Origin: Actinomycetospora callitridis
GTDB lineage: Bacteria > Actinomycetota > Actinomycetes > Mycobacteriales > Pseudonocardiaceae
DNA: 64,000 bases
Direction: 5' to 3'
NCBI RefSeq assembly: GCF_028737265.1
Contig: NZ_JAQZAK010000012.1
Span: 62,001-126,000, forward strand
The position numbers and the translations under genes were made by a program. This document shows, one piece after another, positions 1 through 8,576 of this stretch. Numbering within the stretch: position 1 is the stretch's first letter; each line of letters starts with the position of its first letter. The notes under the pieces are model-generated. The model saw nothing but the letters and a program-made list of their open reading frames with translations. It made no database searches and had not been told where the DNA came from.

Positions 1-950
1 CTGACCAGCACTTTCGCCCCGTACTGGCCGGCGGGAACGGGCCTGTTCTCGTGGTCGACGACCTCGAGCACAACGAGATCGTCGAAAACGTGCATCCCCC
101 GGTGCTCGCCGCACTCCGCGGCGATGCCGGAGGTCTCGGTAGCTCCGTAGACATCGTGGGGCCCGCGACCCCAGGCGCGTTCGGCCAGCGAGCGGGTCGA
201 CGCGGTGAGCACCTCGGACGCGGAGAACACGAACCCCGGGGCGAGGGAAAGACGACCAGCGAGCTGCTCCACGGCCAAAGAGCGCAGCATCGAGGCGTAA
301 GCGATCAACAGCTCCGGCTGCCAGCTGTTGAGACGCTCCACGAGGGTCGGCAGCGGGTCACCGGCGTCCAGGCGCAGGGTCGGCAACCAGCGGCTGTGCA
401 CCGAGGCGCCCACCCGCGCCGACTGATGCGAGGGGTTCGTCGAGCTCACCACCGCGGTCCTCACGCGACGGGTCAGCCCGGCGGTGGAGCCAACCCAGTC
501 GAACGCCCGGTTGTAGGACGCGACAACGTTCACCCACTCCGCGGGGCTCCACACGAACACGCCCCGTCGACCGGTCGTGCCGGCTGTGGCCGCCACGTAG
601 TAGCGACCGCCCAGGAGTTCGTCGACCGATGCGGACTGGAGGTAGCGCTCCACGTCGGCGATGCGGATCTCCGGCCGCGTGCACACCTCGTCGAAGTGCT
701 CCATGACGACCGCCTTGGTCAACACCGGCAGTTCACCCAGCGGCGCATCGCCCATGCCTCGGTGAAACCGCCGGTAGAACGATGACCGGTCACAGGCGAA
801 GGCCCGCAGCTCGGTGAGTGCGCGAGACTGATGGGCGAGCAACGCACCCCGGCTCCAGCGATCCCGACGCCGCAGACGCTGCCGACGAGCCAGGACCCGC
901 ACCACCAGCGTGGAGTTGCGGACTCGGTGCGGGTTCGACCCTTGGGCCAT
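1..950 (-). CDS. Phenylacetate-CoA ligase (PaaK)-like AMP-binding protein, partial
   Basis: The gene runs off the left edge, so the C-terminal half is missing; about 316 residues are visible. The ATG at 950 is preceded by GAGGGAGA at a good distance and starts MAQGSNPHRVRNSTLVVRV. The adenylate-forming core motif ATAGTTGRRG lies near residue 120, and YGATETSGIAAEC, the conserved Y-G-x-T-E motif, near residue 275. By family these enzymes activate an aryl or acyl acid with ATP and pass it to CoA. Ferredoxin and TetR genes lie upstream on the same strand, after a 344-base gap. The substrate cannot be read from the sequence. It is probably element cargo, since it lies inside the integrated region. 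Confidence 0.8.
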   Translation of the reverse strand, partial: MAQGSNPHRVRNSTLVVRVLARRQRLRRRDRWSRGALLAHQSRALTELRAFACDRSSFYRRFHRGMGDAPLGELPVLTKAVVMEHFDEVCTRPEIRIADVERYLQSASVDELLGGRYYVAATAGTTGRRGVFVWSPAEWVNVVASYNRAFDWVGSTAGLTRRVRTAVVSSTNPSHQSARVGASVHSRWLPTLRLDAGDPLPTLVERLNSWQPELLIAYASMLRSLAVEQLAGRLSLAPGFVFSASEVLTASTRSLAERAWGRGPHDVYGATETSGIAAECGEHRGMHVFDDLVVLEVVDHENRPVPAGQYGAKVLV

Positions 951-1294
951 CGATGTCTCCCTCGGCTGAAACGACGGGGCCGAGCCTGGCCGTTCACAGG
1001 ACATGAAACAGGGCCGTCCGACCGACGTTTGGCGCCCAGCGGCCTCTTCTGCCGTGGCGGGCGTGAGGGCCGGGAGTCCGCAGAGCCCGCGGGCCCGGTC
1101 CGCGACGCGCAGCCATGCGTCCCCTGGCCCGCCGCTCGTCGCCGCGGACTCAGAGACGCTGGCCGGGTGCTGCTGACCTCGCGAAGCTCAGGGTTCGTCC
1201 GCAACCGCCATGCCGGTCCTGATGGCCAAGACGTCGTCGCCGGCCTGGGCCCTCTCTCGTCGCCGCCTCGTGCCGTCGCCGTCGGCGATGTGGA
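951..1294. other. Gap between ligase and ferredoxin genes
   Basis: I see no convincing coding frame in these 344 bases on either strand; the open frames are continuations of shadows of the neighbours. The only clear signal is the ribosome binding site of the ligase gene at the left end. The base composition stays GC-rich and no strong hairpin followed by a T-run is visible. Confidence 0.5.
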
Positions 1295-1615
1295 TCATCC
1301 GAGGCGGTACGGCGTCGACGCGACGTCGGGATGGTCATGGCCGACGACTCCGACCCGTGCCGCACCGCCGGGGGCACCCAGCTCGTCGAAGAACTCGACG
1401 TTGATCCTGGCGAAATGGGCCCACGCGTCGGGCACATCGTCTTCGTAGAAGATGGCTTCGACCGGGCAGACCGGCTCGCAGGCGCCGCAGTCCACGCACT
1501 CGTCGGGCTGAATGTAGAGCATGCGGGAGCCCTCGTAGATGCAGTCGACGGGACACTCCTCGACACACGAGCGGTCGATGATGTCGACGCAGGGCTCGGC
1601 GATCACGTAGGTCAT
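1295..1615 (-). CDS. fdxA: Seven-iron ferredoxin (FdxA/FdxC type)
   Basis: This is a 106-residue low-potential electron carrier. The N-terminus MTYVIAEPCVD followed by CVEECPVDCIYEG is the 3Fe-4S half, and CVDCGACEPVCPVEAI is the 4Fe-4S half; the tail FYEDDVPDAWAHFARINVEFF is typical of actinobacterial FdxA. I chose the ATG at 1615 because it gives the conserved N-terminus and overlaps the TetR stop by 4 bases (ATGA). A longer frame from 1684 would put unrelated residues inside the TetR gene. It may donate electrons to a P450 or other oxidoreductase encoded beyond the left edge. Confidence 0.93.
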   Translation of the reverse strand: MTYVIAEPCVDIIDRSCVEECPVDCIYEGSRMLYIQPDECVDCGACEPVCPVEAIFYEDDVPDAWAHFARINVEFFDELGAPGGAARVGVVGHDHPDVASTPYRLG

Positions 1616-2214
1616 CGCGCCTCGCAGGATTCCTGCCGCGCACTGTCTGGCCTCAACCCCGCCAGCGTGAGCTCGACCAGGCAATCAACGCCCTCCGTCG
1701 AGAGGAACTCGGCCGCCCCACCCAGCGCGTGTCTGCAGTAGCTGACGAGGCGGTTGACCCCGATGTCCGCCCGAACCTGACCTGAATCGACGGCGGACGT
1801 GAGCACTCGGCGCAGGAGCTCGTCGACCAGCTCCTCGCTGTTCCTGTGTTCGCCCGCGCGATGGAGCAACCCGCCGAGCTCGGGACCGTGCTGGCCCCGT
1901 TGGGCGACGATCTCAGCGTAGGCGGCGAGAATAGATCGGAGGACGCGTCCCGGTTCGTCGGCTACTTCGCTCAGAGCTGTCAGCTGCGCAACGTGCACGT
2001 CGACATGCCGCTGGTGCCAGGCCGCGAGGATCGACTCGACGTCGGCAAAGTACTTGTAGATCGTCGCGCGAGAGAGCCCCGCGGCTGCCGCGACCTTGGC
2101 CATGGTCACGGCCCTCAGTCCGTGCTCGGTGACGAGCGACCAGGCGGCGTCCTCCACCGTCTCGCGGACCACGCGGCGGTGGGACTCGACGGTCTCGTCC
2201 CAGAGCTTCGGCAC
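1612..2214 (-). CDS. TetR family transcriptional regulator
   Basis: The protein has 200 residues, usual for TetR. The N-terminal DNA-binding domain spans about residues 15-65, with the HTH around VTMAKVAAAAGLSRATIYKYF; the rest is a helical ligand-binding domain with no close signature. The start is GTG at 2214. It is transcribed with fdxA, overlapping it by 4 bases, and is divergent from the small membrane-protein operon starting at 2308. An imperfect dyad in the divergent gap (2266-2280) could be its operator. The ligand is unknown; a lipid or aromatic acid would suit the ligase downstream, but that is inference. Confidence 0.92.
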   Translation of the reverse strand: MPKLWDETVESHRRVVRETVEDAAWSLVTEHGLRAVTMAKVAAAAGLSRATIYKYFADVESILAAWHQRHVDVHVAQLTALSEVADEPGRVLRSILAAYAEIVAQRGQHGPELGGLLHRAGEHRNSEELVDELLRRVLTSAVDSGQVRADIGVNRLVSYCRHALGGAAEFLSTEGVDCLVELTLAGLRPDSARQESCEAR

Positions 2215-2265
2215 GCCGCAAACCTACCGCGGCACCACCGATGGGTGTCGACAAAGCGTCACGGT

Positions 2266-2280
2266 ATAGACACAATGTAT
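2266..2280. promoter_or_regulatory. Candidate operator/promoter of the TetR-membrane operon divergent region
   Basis: The sequence ATAGACACAATGTAT is an imperfect palindrome (outer ATA/TAT and several inner positions match) in an AT-richer patch between the divergent TetR gene and the operon at 2308. TATAGA at 2265-2270 could serve as a plus-strand -10 box. The match is weak and no second copy was found. Confidence 0.3.
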
Positions 2281-2307
2281 CGCAAAACGCAGTCGCAGGA
2301 GGTGGGC

Positions 2308-2535
2308 GTGCCCGACGAAGCTCGAGAGCCGGACACGACTCAGGACCAGGTCGATCGAGGCGGGGTGCTGGTGCCGCGCTGGGTCAAGGTGTTCGCGCTG
2401 GTCGTTCTCGCCGTGGCGCTCCTCCTGCTTGCCCACACGGTTCTCCGCGCACCCTCTCACGGACCCTCGCTGCACGGTGCGTCCCTGGACGACATCCAGA
2501 CGGCGACCGTCGACGTGGGAAGCGCAGGCGCGTGA
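2308..2535 (+). CDS. Small single-pass membrane protein, unknown function
   Basis: The predicted protein has 75 residues with a charged N-terminus (MPDEAREPDTTQDQ), one hydrophobic segment at about residues 27-45 (VKVFALVVLAVALLLLAHTV) and a short tail containing GPSLHGASLDDIQTA. I chose GTG 2308 because AGGAGG ends five bases before it; an in-frame ATG at 2275 would lack such a site. The stop overlaps the next start (TGATG). No family is recognised. Its place ahead of two integral membrane genes suggests a joint role at the membrane, possibly in metal handling. Confidence 0.6.
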   Translation: MPDEAREPDTTQDQVDRGGVLVPRWVKVFALVVLAVALLLLAHTVLRAPSHGPSLHGASLDDIQTATVDVGSAGA

Positions 2536-3035
2536 TGCTCGATCGCAGAGTGCGACTGGGCCTGCTGACGGTGCATCTCGTGGCTTCGGTCGGGTGGGTG
2601 GGCGCTGCGGTCTCGTACCTTGCCGTCGCAATCGTCGCCGGTTCGAGTGGCGAACTGGCCACGATCCGCAGTGCGTGGTCGATGCTGAACATTCTGGGGT
2701 GGACCGTCGTGGTGCCTCTCGCTGTGGCCGCACTACTCACCGGGCTGGCGATCTCAGTGAGCACCGCATGGGGGCTCTTCCAGCACTGGTGGGTGGTGAT
2801 CAGTCTTGTCTTGACGGGCTTCGCCACACTGATCACGGTGCTGCACATGCGGGACGTCAGCGAAGCCGCGCGCAGTGCATCGGTCGCGGCACCGGAAGAG
2901 CTGCTCCACCTGGGTGGCGACGTCTTCCACCCCGCCGCCGGCCTCGTCGTTCTCCTCGTTGTCGCGGTGCTCAACATCTACAAGCCACGTGGCCGGGTGG
3001 TCGCGATCGGTGCGCACTCCTCTCAAGGAGGTTGA
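2535..3035 (+). CDS. DUF2269-like integral membrane protein
   Basis: The protein has 166 residues and four hydrophobic segments: LGLLTVHLVASVGWVGAAV, the ILGWTVVVPLAVAALLTGL region, WWVVISLVLTGFATLITVL and HPAAGLVVLLVVAVLNIY. The N-terminal L-x-H-x-x-x-S-V-G-W pattern resembles DUF2269 and related predicted membrane proteins. The ATG at 2535 shares one base with the preceding stop. Function is unknown; it is encoded between a small membrane peptide and a DUF2182-like fragment and opposite a TetR regulator. Confidence 0.75.
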   Translation: MLDRRVRLGLLTVHLVASVGWVGAAVSYLAVAIVAGSSGELATIRSAWSMLNILGWTVVVPLAVAALLTGLAISVSTAWGLFQHWWVVISLVLTGFATLITVLHMRDVSEAARSASVAAPEELLHLGGDVFHPAAGLVVLLVVAVLNIYKPRGRVVAIGAHSSQGG

Positions 3036-3247
3036 GAAACGCACTGTTCGCCCTCGGCGTCATGAGCATCCTGTGGATGGCGTTCGTCGCCGTCCTCATC
3101 GCCGTCGAGAAGATCGCACCGTGGCGCTCCCTGGTCACCTACGGGACGGCGGCACTTCTCGTCTTCATCGGAATCGTCGTTCTCGTCGCCCCGACCGCCG
3201 TTCCCGGGCTGACGATCCCCGGCATGCACGACATGATGATGATGTGA
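3032..3247 (+). CDS. DUF2182-like C-terminal fragment with Met-rich tail
   Basis: The readable frame encodes about 70 residues with two membrane segments (ALFALGVMSILWMAFVAVL and LVTYGTAALLVFIGIVVLV) and the tail GMHDMMMM. These resemble the last two helices of DUF2182 metal-associated membrane proteins, which are normally several times longer; the N-terminal part is absent here. The start is uncertain: TTG at 3032 lies directly against AAGGAGG (3025-3031) with no normal spacing, and ATG 3061 has no clear site. It may be a remnant or a short functional subunit. The Met/His tail would suit copper binding, but that is speculation. Confidence 0.45.
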   Translation: MRNALFALGVMSILWMAFVAVLIAVEKIAPWRSLVTYGTAALLVFIGIVVLVAPTAVPGLTIPGMHDMMMM

Positions 3248-3390
3248 TGCTCCTCCGTGGGTGCCGAATAAGCGGACGGTAACCCGGCCGCTCGCCCTCC
3301 GGGTCGGGGGCTCAGCCGAATGTTCAGCCAGGGCACATCGGGACGCAAGGCCGATCACTTCTGAGCACAGAGCACGAATCGGACTTCCAG

Positions 3391-3843
3391 GTGTCGGTGC
3401 AAGGTGTCACCGTGTCGGCCATGGAGGTGACCGACGCAGACGTCGCGGCCATTCCCGCACGCAACGTCCGCGTACCTCGTAGCGAGTTCGTGGCGGTCTG
3501 GCGTGCGGCATCCGACCGAGATCACCATGACGTGTCTCGGGGTGGTGAGGGTTGGTACGCGGCTGGCGTGGCGGCCACGTGCCGATGGCTCGCTACGGCA
3601 CCGTCCCGCCTCGCGAACGGCCTGACCGACTCCACGCCGGCACCTGCCACGCGACGGACGGCGATGGCGTACGAGGAATTGATCGAGGCGGAGTGGCTCG
3701 CCGCCGCACGGCTCGAGGAGACTCGCCCGCACCTCGCGCGGTCTCGACCTGGCTGGTGTGAGGGAGTGCGGGCGACGCTTCGGTGGGCCTGGCGTCGTCA
3801 GGGTCCTCCACCGCTCGAGGTCCAGGTGTCGATCGAGAAGTAG
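3391..3843 (+). CDS. Conserved-looking hypothetical protein beside the relaxase gene
   Basis: The frame encodes up to 150 residues from GTG 3391, or 140 from ATG 3421 (MEVTDADVAAIPARNVRVPR). It has no membrane segment. Recognisable stretches are GWYAAGVAATCRWLA and TAMAYEELIEAEWLAAARLEE, mostly helical and charged. It converges with the relaxase gene, leaving a 9-base gap between stops. Its coding character is regular over the full length, so I believe it is real, but I do not recognise the family. A role in the mobile element is likely from position only. Confidence 0.6.
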   Translation: MSVQGVTVSAMEVTDADVAAIPARNVRVPRSEFVAVWRAASDRDHHDVSRGGEGWYAAGVAATCRWLATAPSRLANGLTDSTPAPATRRTAMAYEELIEAEWLAAARLEETRPHLARSRPGWCEGVRATLRWAWRRQGPPPLEVQVSIEK

Positions 3844-3852
3844 CGACGTGGT

Positions 3853-6800
3853 TCACGCGTCGACCTCGTCGAGGTCGCCGGCGCCCTCGGCGTCGGTGAC
3901 ATCGACAGACTCGTCCGAGGGATCGGAGGTCTTGACCTCCTCGTCGCGGGCTTGCCAGTGTGTGAGCTGCTCCGCCCGGTAATCGGCTTCCTCTCGTGCG
4001 TCGGCGTCCTCGCGAGCGCGGATCTCGGCGAGCGCGCGGTTCGCCTTCTCGACGGCTGCTGACGTCTCGTCGGCGCTGGGTACGCGCACGTGGTCTTCGG
4101 CCACGGGGCTCGGCTCCGAGGCAGCCACCTCTCGGATGTCGGGCCCGCTCGCCTCGACCTCGTGGTCCTCGTCGTCGCGGTCCTCGGGGGCGCGGTCCAC
4201 CTCCTCGTCTTCGTGCTGGTGAAGGTCGTTCGGACGGTCCGTGACGTCGTCGTCGGTGACCTCACGGTGAGTCTCGTCGGCTGCGATCTCTGCTCGGTGC
4301 GCAGCGAGCCACTCGGCCGCGGTGGTGCGTTGCTCAGGTTCGGCGTCATCGGCATGGCGGGCTGCGAGCTCGGCCTTGGCACGTTCGGCGGCGGCTCGGG
4401 TGCCAGCAGTGTGGGCCAGCCACCGGGAGCGGGCCTCGTCGAGCTCACTGAGCTCGGCGGCACGCGCTTCGAGAGCACCGGCGAGGGTCGCGGTCTGTTG
4501 GGCTTCGCCGTGGAGCCGGCTCTGGTCGTCGGGGGCTGTGGAGGCGTCGGCCTCAGCCCGCCGGAGCTGCGCGTCCTCCTGGGCACGAGTGGCGGCCTGA
4601 TGGGTGCCGGCGAGCTCATTAGCGACATATCGGGGCGCCCAAGCAGCTTCGCGCTCGTGGGCACGCACGCGCATCCGGAGCTGGCCGTCTGAGAGCTCGA
4701 GCTCTTCGCGATCGATCTCAGGGCGGCCGAGGGCGCGCCAGGCCGCACGGTAGGCGGCGTAGGCCTCGACCTTGCCGGGGCCCGGCGCGGGACCGAGCGC
4801 ATCCTCGTCGGCGTCGTGGCCGCTGAGCTCGCGCCAGGCGGCGACGGACCTCGCCCGGTCCTGCCACTGGTCGCGCTCCGCGAGCGAGTCGGGAACCGGA
4901 CCCAGAGCATCGGTGAGCCACCGTGGCGGGGCCGTGGCGAGCTGTTCGCCCATCTCGGCGCTGCGTCGATCGGCAGCCTCGGCGAGCGAGGTCAGATAGC
5001 GGTCCCAGTCGGCCCGGCCAGTGGTCGGGGTCCAGTCGGTCCAGGTGCGGCCCTCGGGATCGAAGGTGTGGGCGTCGCGGATGCGGCCATGGACGACGTT
5101 GGTGAGGTTGCGCGCGCCCGCGAGGGGCCGGTCGGCGACTGCTTCGCGCAGGATGCTCTCCGGGTCGTGGCCGGCGAGTTCGGCGCGACGCAGGATGCGC
5201 GTCAACGAGGCGGCGCCGTCCTCGGCGGCGAGACGGGCGCGATCGTGACCGGTGATGGCGCCCTGGACGACCAACTCGTCGAGCCAGCGCCCGGTGCGCT
5301 CGGTAGCGGCCAGGTGCGCGGCATCGCTGAAGAGCTCCCCAGCGGTGCGGGTGCTGCCGGCCTCGGTGGCGGACTCGGTCGCCGTCGTGAGCGCGGAGGC
5401 GGACTCCATGCCGTCGTCGCGAGTCACGATCCCGGCCATCACGGCGACCGGGTCGCGGTGCAGGGAGTGATCTCCGGGCGAGCCGTCGGCGGGATCGATG
5501 GGTCCGGAGATGGTGGCGACGTGGGCCGTGTTGGACGCTCGGCCGCGAGTGAGCCCGACGTAGCTCGCGGCGCGACTCGTGCCTGATCCGGCGACGAGGT
5601 GGCTCGTGTCGACGGTGAGACCCTGGGTCGCGTGGACGGTGCCGGCGTAGGCCAGCGCCACGTCGGCGGCGACGTAGTCGCGGGGCAGAACCATCGGGTC
5701 GCCGAGAACCTCAGCGCCCTCGGAGCCGCAGCCGTGGACGGGGGCCACGGTCAGCGAGCCGTCCTCGCCGACGGCGGTGACGCGGTAGGTCTCCCGATTG
5801 ATCGGCCCACGTCGATTGCCCTCATGCCCGGCGAGCTCCCAGCCGTTGCGGCGAGTGGCGACGAGGTCGCCCACACCGGCGTCGTTGCCGTCCCGTCCCA
5901 GCGGCACGCCCTGCTCCTCGACGTGTCCGAGGCGGACCAGTTCAGCGCGCAGCGCGCCGGCAAGCCGGTCGGCTCGCTCGTTGGTGTCGACCACGAGTAC
6001 CGAGTGCCGCCCGGCCAGGGTGTCGGCGAGCCAGGCGCGGCTGGCAGAGGCCTCGGCATCGTCGAGGGTGCCGGCGTCGACGAGTCGCCCGTGGCGGTGA
6101 TAGTCGCGCAGCACGGTGTCGTCGCCGTCGCGCAGGCGCAGAGACGCTGGCCCTTCCCAGTCTTCACGGAAGCGGCGGGTCTCGGTGAGCTCGTAACGCG
6201 CGCCAGTGTGGGCGAGCAGGTCCATGGCCCCGCCGGCTCCGACGGCGGCGAGCTGGCGGTGGTCGCCGACCAGGAGAAGCTTCGCCCCGGCGGCATCCAC
6301 GTGCCCGTGAATCGCGGCCAGGGCCGCGGTGTCGGTCATCGCGGACTCGTCGACCACGACGAGGTCACCCGCCCGCAGCCGCCACCTCGAGGTGTCGTCC
6401 ACCTGCGCGCCTACCGCGAGACGGTCTTGCGTGCCGAGCCAGCGTTTGACATTGCGGGCATCGAGGCCTTCGTCGGCGAGAATTCCGGTGGCGATCTGGC
6501 TGGTGGCGAGCCCGAAGACGCGGCCCGCGGCGGCGCCCCGGAGCCCGGGATCCGACCAGGCTCTGGCGAGGGCGCCGACGACGAAGCTCTTGCCTGTCCC
6601 AGCGGGTCCGACGAGGGTCTCGATCCGCGCTCCTGAGGTAAGGACCCCACGCACGGCGGCGGCCTGATCCACGCCGAGCTCGCGGCCAGACTCCCGGAGC
6701 CGACCGAGGAACCGGTCCGCGATCACAGCCGGCGTCGCGGCGGCGTCCCCGCGGCGGGCGGCGGCGGTCATCGCGCGTTCGGTGTGGACGTGATCGGGGG

Positions 6801-8283
6801 TGGCGTAGAGATTCGCGCCGGGAGCGTCATAGGCCGAGCGGCCGTTCGCCAAACGGAGCTCATCGGGTAGGGCGGCATCGCCGGGTCGGGCGGCATCGAG
6901 CGGGGTCGAGAGCGCGAGCCCCTCGTCGGTGAGCCAGTCCAGCAGGCCGGCCACGTCGCCGCCGTCGGTCAGTCCGAGGGTGTCGGGCAGGGCATCGTTG
7001 ATCGCGCGGGTGAGGTCGGCGCGCGTCCAGGCGGCTTTGCGGGTCTGGACATCGGCCAGCGCGGTCTCGAGGACCTCTTTCGGTGACCACTTTCCCGCCG
7101 CCGGCCTGTCTTGCTCACGCGCACTGAGGACGTCGTCGACGACGGCGCGCAACCCGCCGGCGACCTCGCCGCGCAGCTGGGCGTCGACACGGTCGAGGAA
7201 CTGGGTGCGTGTCTCTCCGTCGTGGGACTTCGCCTGGCGGGTCGCCATGGTGGCCTGCCGCGAGAGCCGGTCGCGCTCGAGGCCGTTGGCTTCCCGATCA
7301 TGGTGCGCTTCGAACTCGCCGATCAGCTCTGCGGCCTTCTCGGTCACCGCGCGGCGCCGCGAGGAGAACAGGTCGGTGACCGTGTCGTCGATACCCGCGA
7401 CCTCGCGGGCCTTGCCGTCCGGGCGCATCGCGAGGCGCAGCCCGAGCGCTCGGGCGAGGTGCTCCTCGGTGGTGCGCTCGCCCACCGCGGCCGCGGCGGG
7501 CCGGAACTTGTGGATCGCCCGCGAGTCGAGGGTGCGCCACTCGTCGTCCTCGTCACCTGGGGCGCGGTTGAGGATCGGGTTGTGAATGTGCAGCTGCGGG
7601 TCGTGGTCGCGGGAGTCGTGCTGGAAGAACGACGCCACGACCCAGCCGTGCGCGTCGACCCATCGCCCGGCGGCGCCGCCGTGGTGCCCGACGCGGGCGT
7701 AGCCGGCCTTGTCCTGCAGGTACGTGAGAGCTGCGTTGTTGCCCGCCCAGATCGCGTCCTCGACGGCCTGGCGGTACTCGCCCCACGCCGCTGCTGTGTC
7801 CTCGTCGCCGGCATTGCAGGCTTTGACCTCCTGGGCCTCGAACGCGGTGTGCAGCACGGTGACGCTCTTCTGAACGCTGAACGTGGCGTCGAGGAAGGCG
7901 ACGTTGTGGCGAGCCTGCTTGCCCGCCTCGACCTGTAGTTCAGCACGGCGTTCAGCGCTGGCGTCGGGCTCTCGTTCAAGCGCGGCGGCGTACAACTCAT
8001 CCTCGCTGGCGTAGCGCCGTCCGGTATGCCCGAGGGTCGGGACCTCGTCCCACCGCTCCGGGTCGGAGAAGCCGTCGTGCCGTGGGTCGAGGAAGCGCTC
8101 GTAGATCCCGCGCATGTCCTGGGCATCGACGAGCCCGCTCAGACCGAGCTTCTCCGCGCCGGCGCCCCACCAACGGCCTGGCGGCTCGCCGTCGGTGACC
8201 GCACCGGTGTAGTAGGACTCGCGGCCGGTCGCGACTTCGTTGAGCAGGTAGTCCGGCGAGTAGCCAGACGAGACACTCAGCAT
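3853..8283 (-). CDS. MobF-type relaxase with TraA-like helicase domain
   Basis: This 1476-residue protein should nick oriT and unwind the transferred strand. The N-terminal relaxase domain has adjacent tyrosines Y24/Y25 and the three-histidine site H222...DPQLHIHN (H232, H234), as in TrwC/TraI. A RecD-like helicase domain follows: Walker A GPAGTGKS near residue 559-566, Walker B LVVVDES, GDHRQLAAVG, and the late motifs TVHATQGLT and YVGLTRGR. The last 500 residues are charged and rich in Ala/Glu/Arg, with likely coiled coil (ELSELDEARSRWLAH), ending in an acidic tail. The ATG at 8283 overlaps the preceding small gene by 7 bases. It is the last gene of the transfer operon. Confidence 0.95.
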   Translation of the reverse strand: MLSVSSGYSPDYLLNEVATGRESYYTGAVTDGEPPGRWWGAGAEKLGLSGLVDAQDMRGIYERFLDPRHDGFSDPERWDEVPTLGHTGRRYASEDELYAAALEREPDASAERRAELQVEAGKQARHNVAFLDATFSVQKSVTVLHTAFEAQEVKACNAGDEDTAAAWGEYRQAVEDAIWAGNNAALTYLQDKAGYARVGHHGGAAGRWVDAHGWVVASFFQHDSRDHDPQLHIHNPILNRAPGDEDDEWRTLDSRAIHKFRPAAAAVGERTTEEHLARALGLRLAMRPDGKAREVAGIDDTVTDLFSSRRRAVTEKAAELIGEFEAHHDREANGLERDRLSRQATMATRQAKSHDGETRTQFLDRVDAQLRGEVAGGLRAVVDDVLSAREQDRPAAGKWSPKEVLETALADVQTRKAAWTRADLTRAINDALPDTLGLTDGGDVAGLLDWLTDEGLALSTPLDAARPGDAALPDELRLANGRSAYDAPGANLYATPDHVHTERAMTAAARRGDAAATPAVIADRFLGRLRESGRELGVDQAAAVRGVLTSGARIETLVGPAGTGKSFVVGALARAWSDPGLRGAAAGRVFGLATSQIATGILADEGLDARNVKRWLGTQDRLAVGAQVDDTSRWRLRAGDLVVVDESAMTDTAALAAIHGHVDAAGAKLLLVGDHRQLAAVGAGGAMDLLAHTGARYELTETRRFREDWEGPASLRLRDGDDTVLRDYHRHGRLVDAGTLDDAEASASRAWLADTLAGRHSVLVVDTNERADRLAGALRAELVRLGHVEEQGVPLGRDGNDAGVGDLVATRRNGWELAGHEGNRRGPINRETYRVTAVGEDGSLTVAPVHGCGSEGAEVLGDPMVLPRDYVAADVALAYAGTVHATQGLTVDTSHLVAGSGTSRAASYVGLTRGRASNTAHVATISGPIDPADGSPGDHSLHRDPVAVMAGIVTRDDGMESASALTTATESATEAGSTRTAGELFSDAAHLAATERTGRWLDELVVQGAITGHDRARLAAEDGAASLTRILRRAELAGHDPESILREAVADRPLAGARNLTNVVHGRIRDAHTFDPEGRTWTDWTPTTGRADWDRYLTSLAEAADRRSAEMGEQLATAPPRWLTDALGPVPDSLAERDQWQDRARSVAAWRELSGHDADEDALGPAPGPGKVEAYAAYRAAWRALGRPEIDREELELSDGQLRMRVRAHEREAAWAPRYVANELAGTHQAATRAQEDAQLRRAEADASTAPDDQSRLHGEAQQTATLAGALEARAAELSELDEARSRWLAHTAGTRAAAERAKAELAARHADDAEPEQRTTAAEWLAAHRAEIAADETHREVTDDDVTDRPNDLHQHEDEEVDRAPEDRDDEDHEVEASGPDIREVAASEPSPVAEDHVRVPSADETSAAVEKANRALAEIRAREDADAREEADYRAEQLTHWQARDEEVKTSDPSDESVDVTDAEGAGDLDEVDA

Positions 8284-8576
8284 CCGGACGACCTCGCGAA
8301 GATCGACAGAGGCGTGTCCGGGCAGACCTCAGCGGCAGACGGCTCTTCTAGCCGGCCGAAGGCCGGCCACCACCCTCGGATCGTGATGCCTAGGTGTGCG
8401 TCTTCTGATCTTTCCCTTGATCTTTTCGTCTTGGTGTCTTGTTGGTCGTGTCTGGTCGTCTGTTCGGCGTAGTGATCGGTGTCGGGAAGTGGTCGTGCTC
8501 TTGGTTCTTGCTCTTGTCCTTGTCGTTGGTCGTGGTCGGTGCTGCTGGTCGTGGTGATCGGCGCTTCGATGGTCAT
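8277..8576 (-). CDS. Small hypothetical protein between DUF2637 gene and relaxase
   Basis: The frame encodes 99 residues, starting MTIEAPITTTSSTDHDQRQ, polar and Gln/Asp/Thr-rich, with a more ordered stretch AHLGITIRGWWPAFGRLEE. In favour of its being real, its ATG overlaps the upstream stop (ATGA at 8573-8576) and its stop overlaps the relaxase start. Against it, the sequence is low in complexity and lies over an AT-richer, hairpin-bearing stretch that could instead be oriT. I do not recognise the protein. Confidence 0.45.
   Translation of the reverse strand: MTIEAPITTTSSTDHDQRQGQEQEPRARPLPDTDHYAEQTTRHDQQDTKTKRSRERSEDAHLGITIRGWWPAFGRLEEPSAAEVCPDTPLSIFARSSGC
8351..8367. repeat. Perfect inverted repeat upstream of relaxase; oriT candidate
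   Basis: GCCGGCC and GGCCGGC form a perfect 7-bp inverted repeat around a 3-base loop (GAA), about 70 bases before the relaxase start. The adjoining 8385-8480 stretch is T-rich on the plus strand (for example GATCTTTCCCTTGATCTTTT) and much poorer in GC than its surroundings. Relaxase genes often lie next to their nicking site, so this is the best oriT candidate in view, although a terminator or mRNA hairpin is also possible. Confidence 0.35.

Noticed and set aside
3853-8283. Long plus-strand frames opposite the relaxase (for example 5599-6636 and 7111-7938)
   Set aside because: They are complementary shadows of the high-GC relaxase gene; the minus frame has all catalytic motifs.
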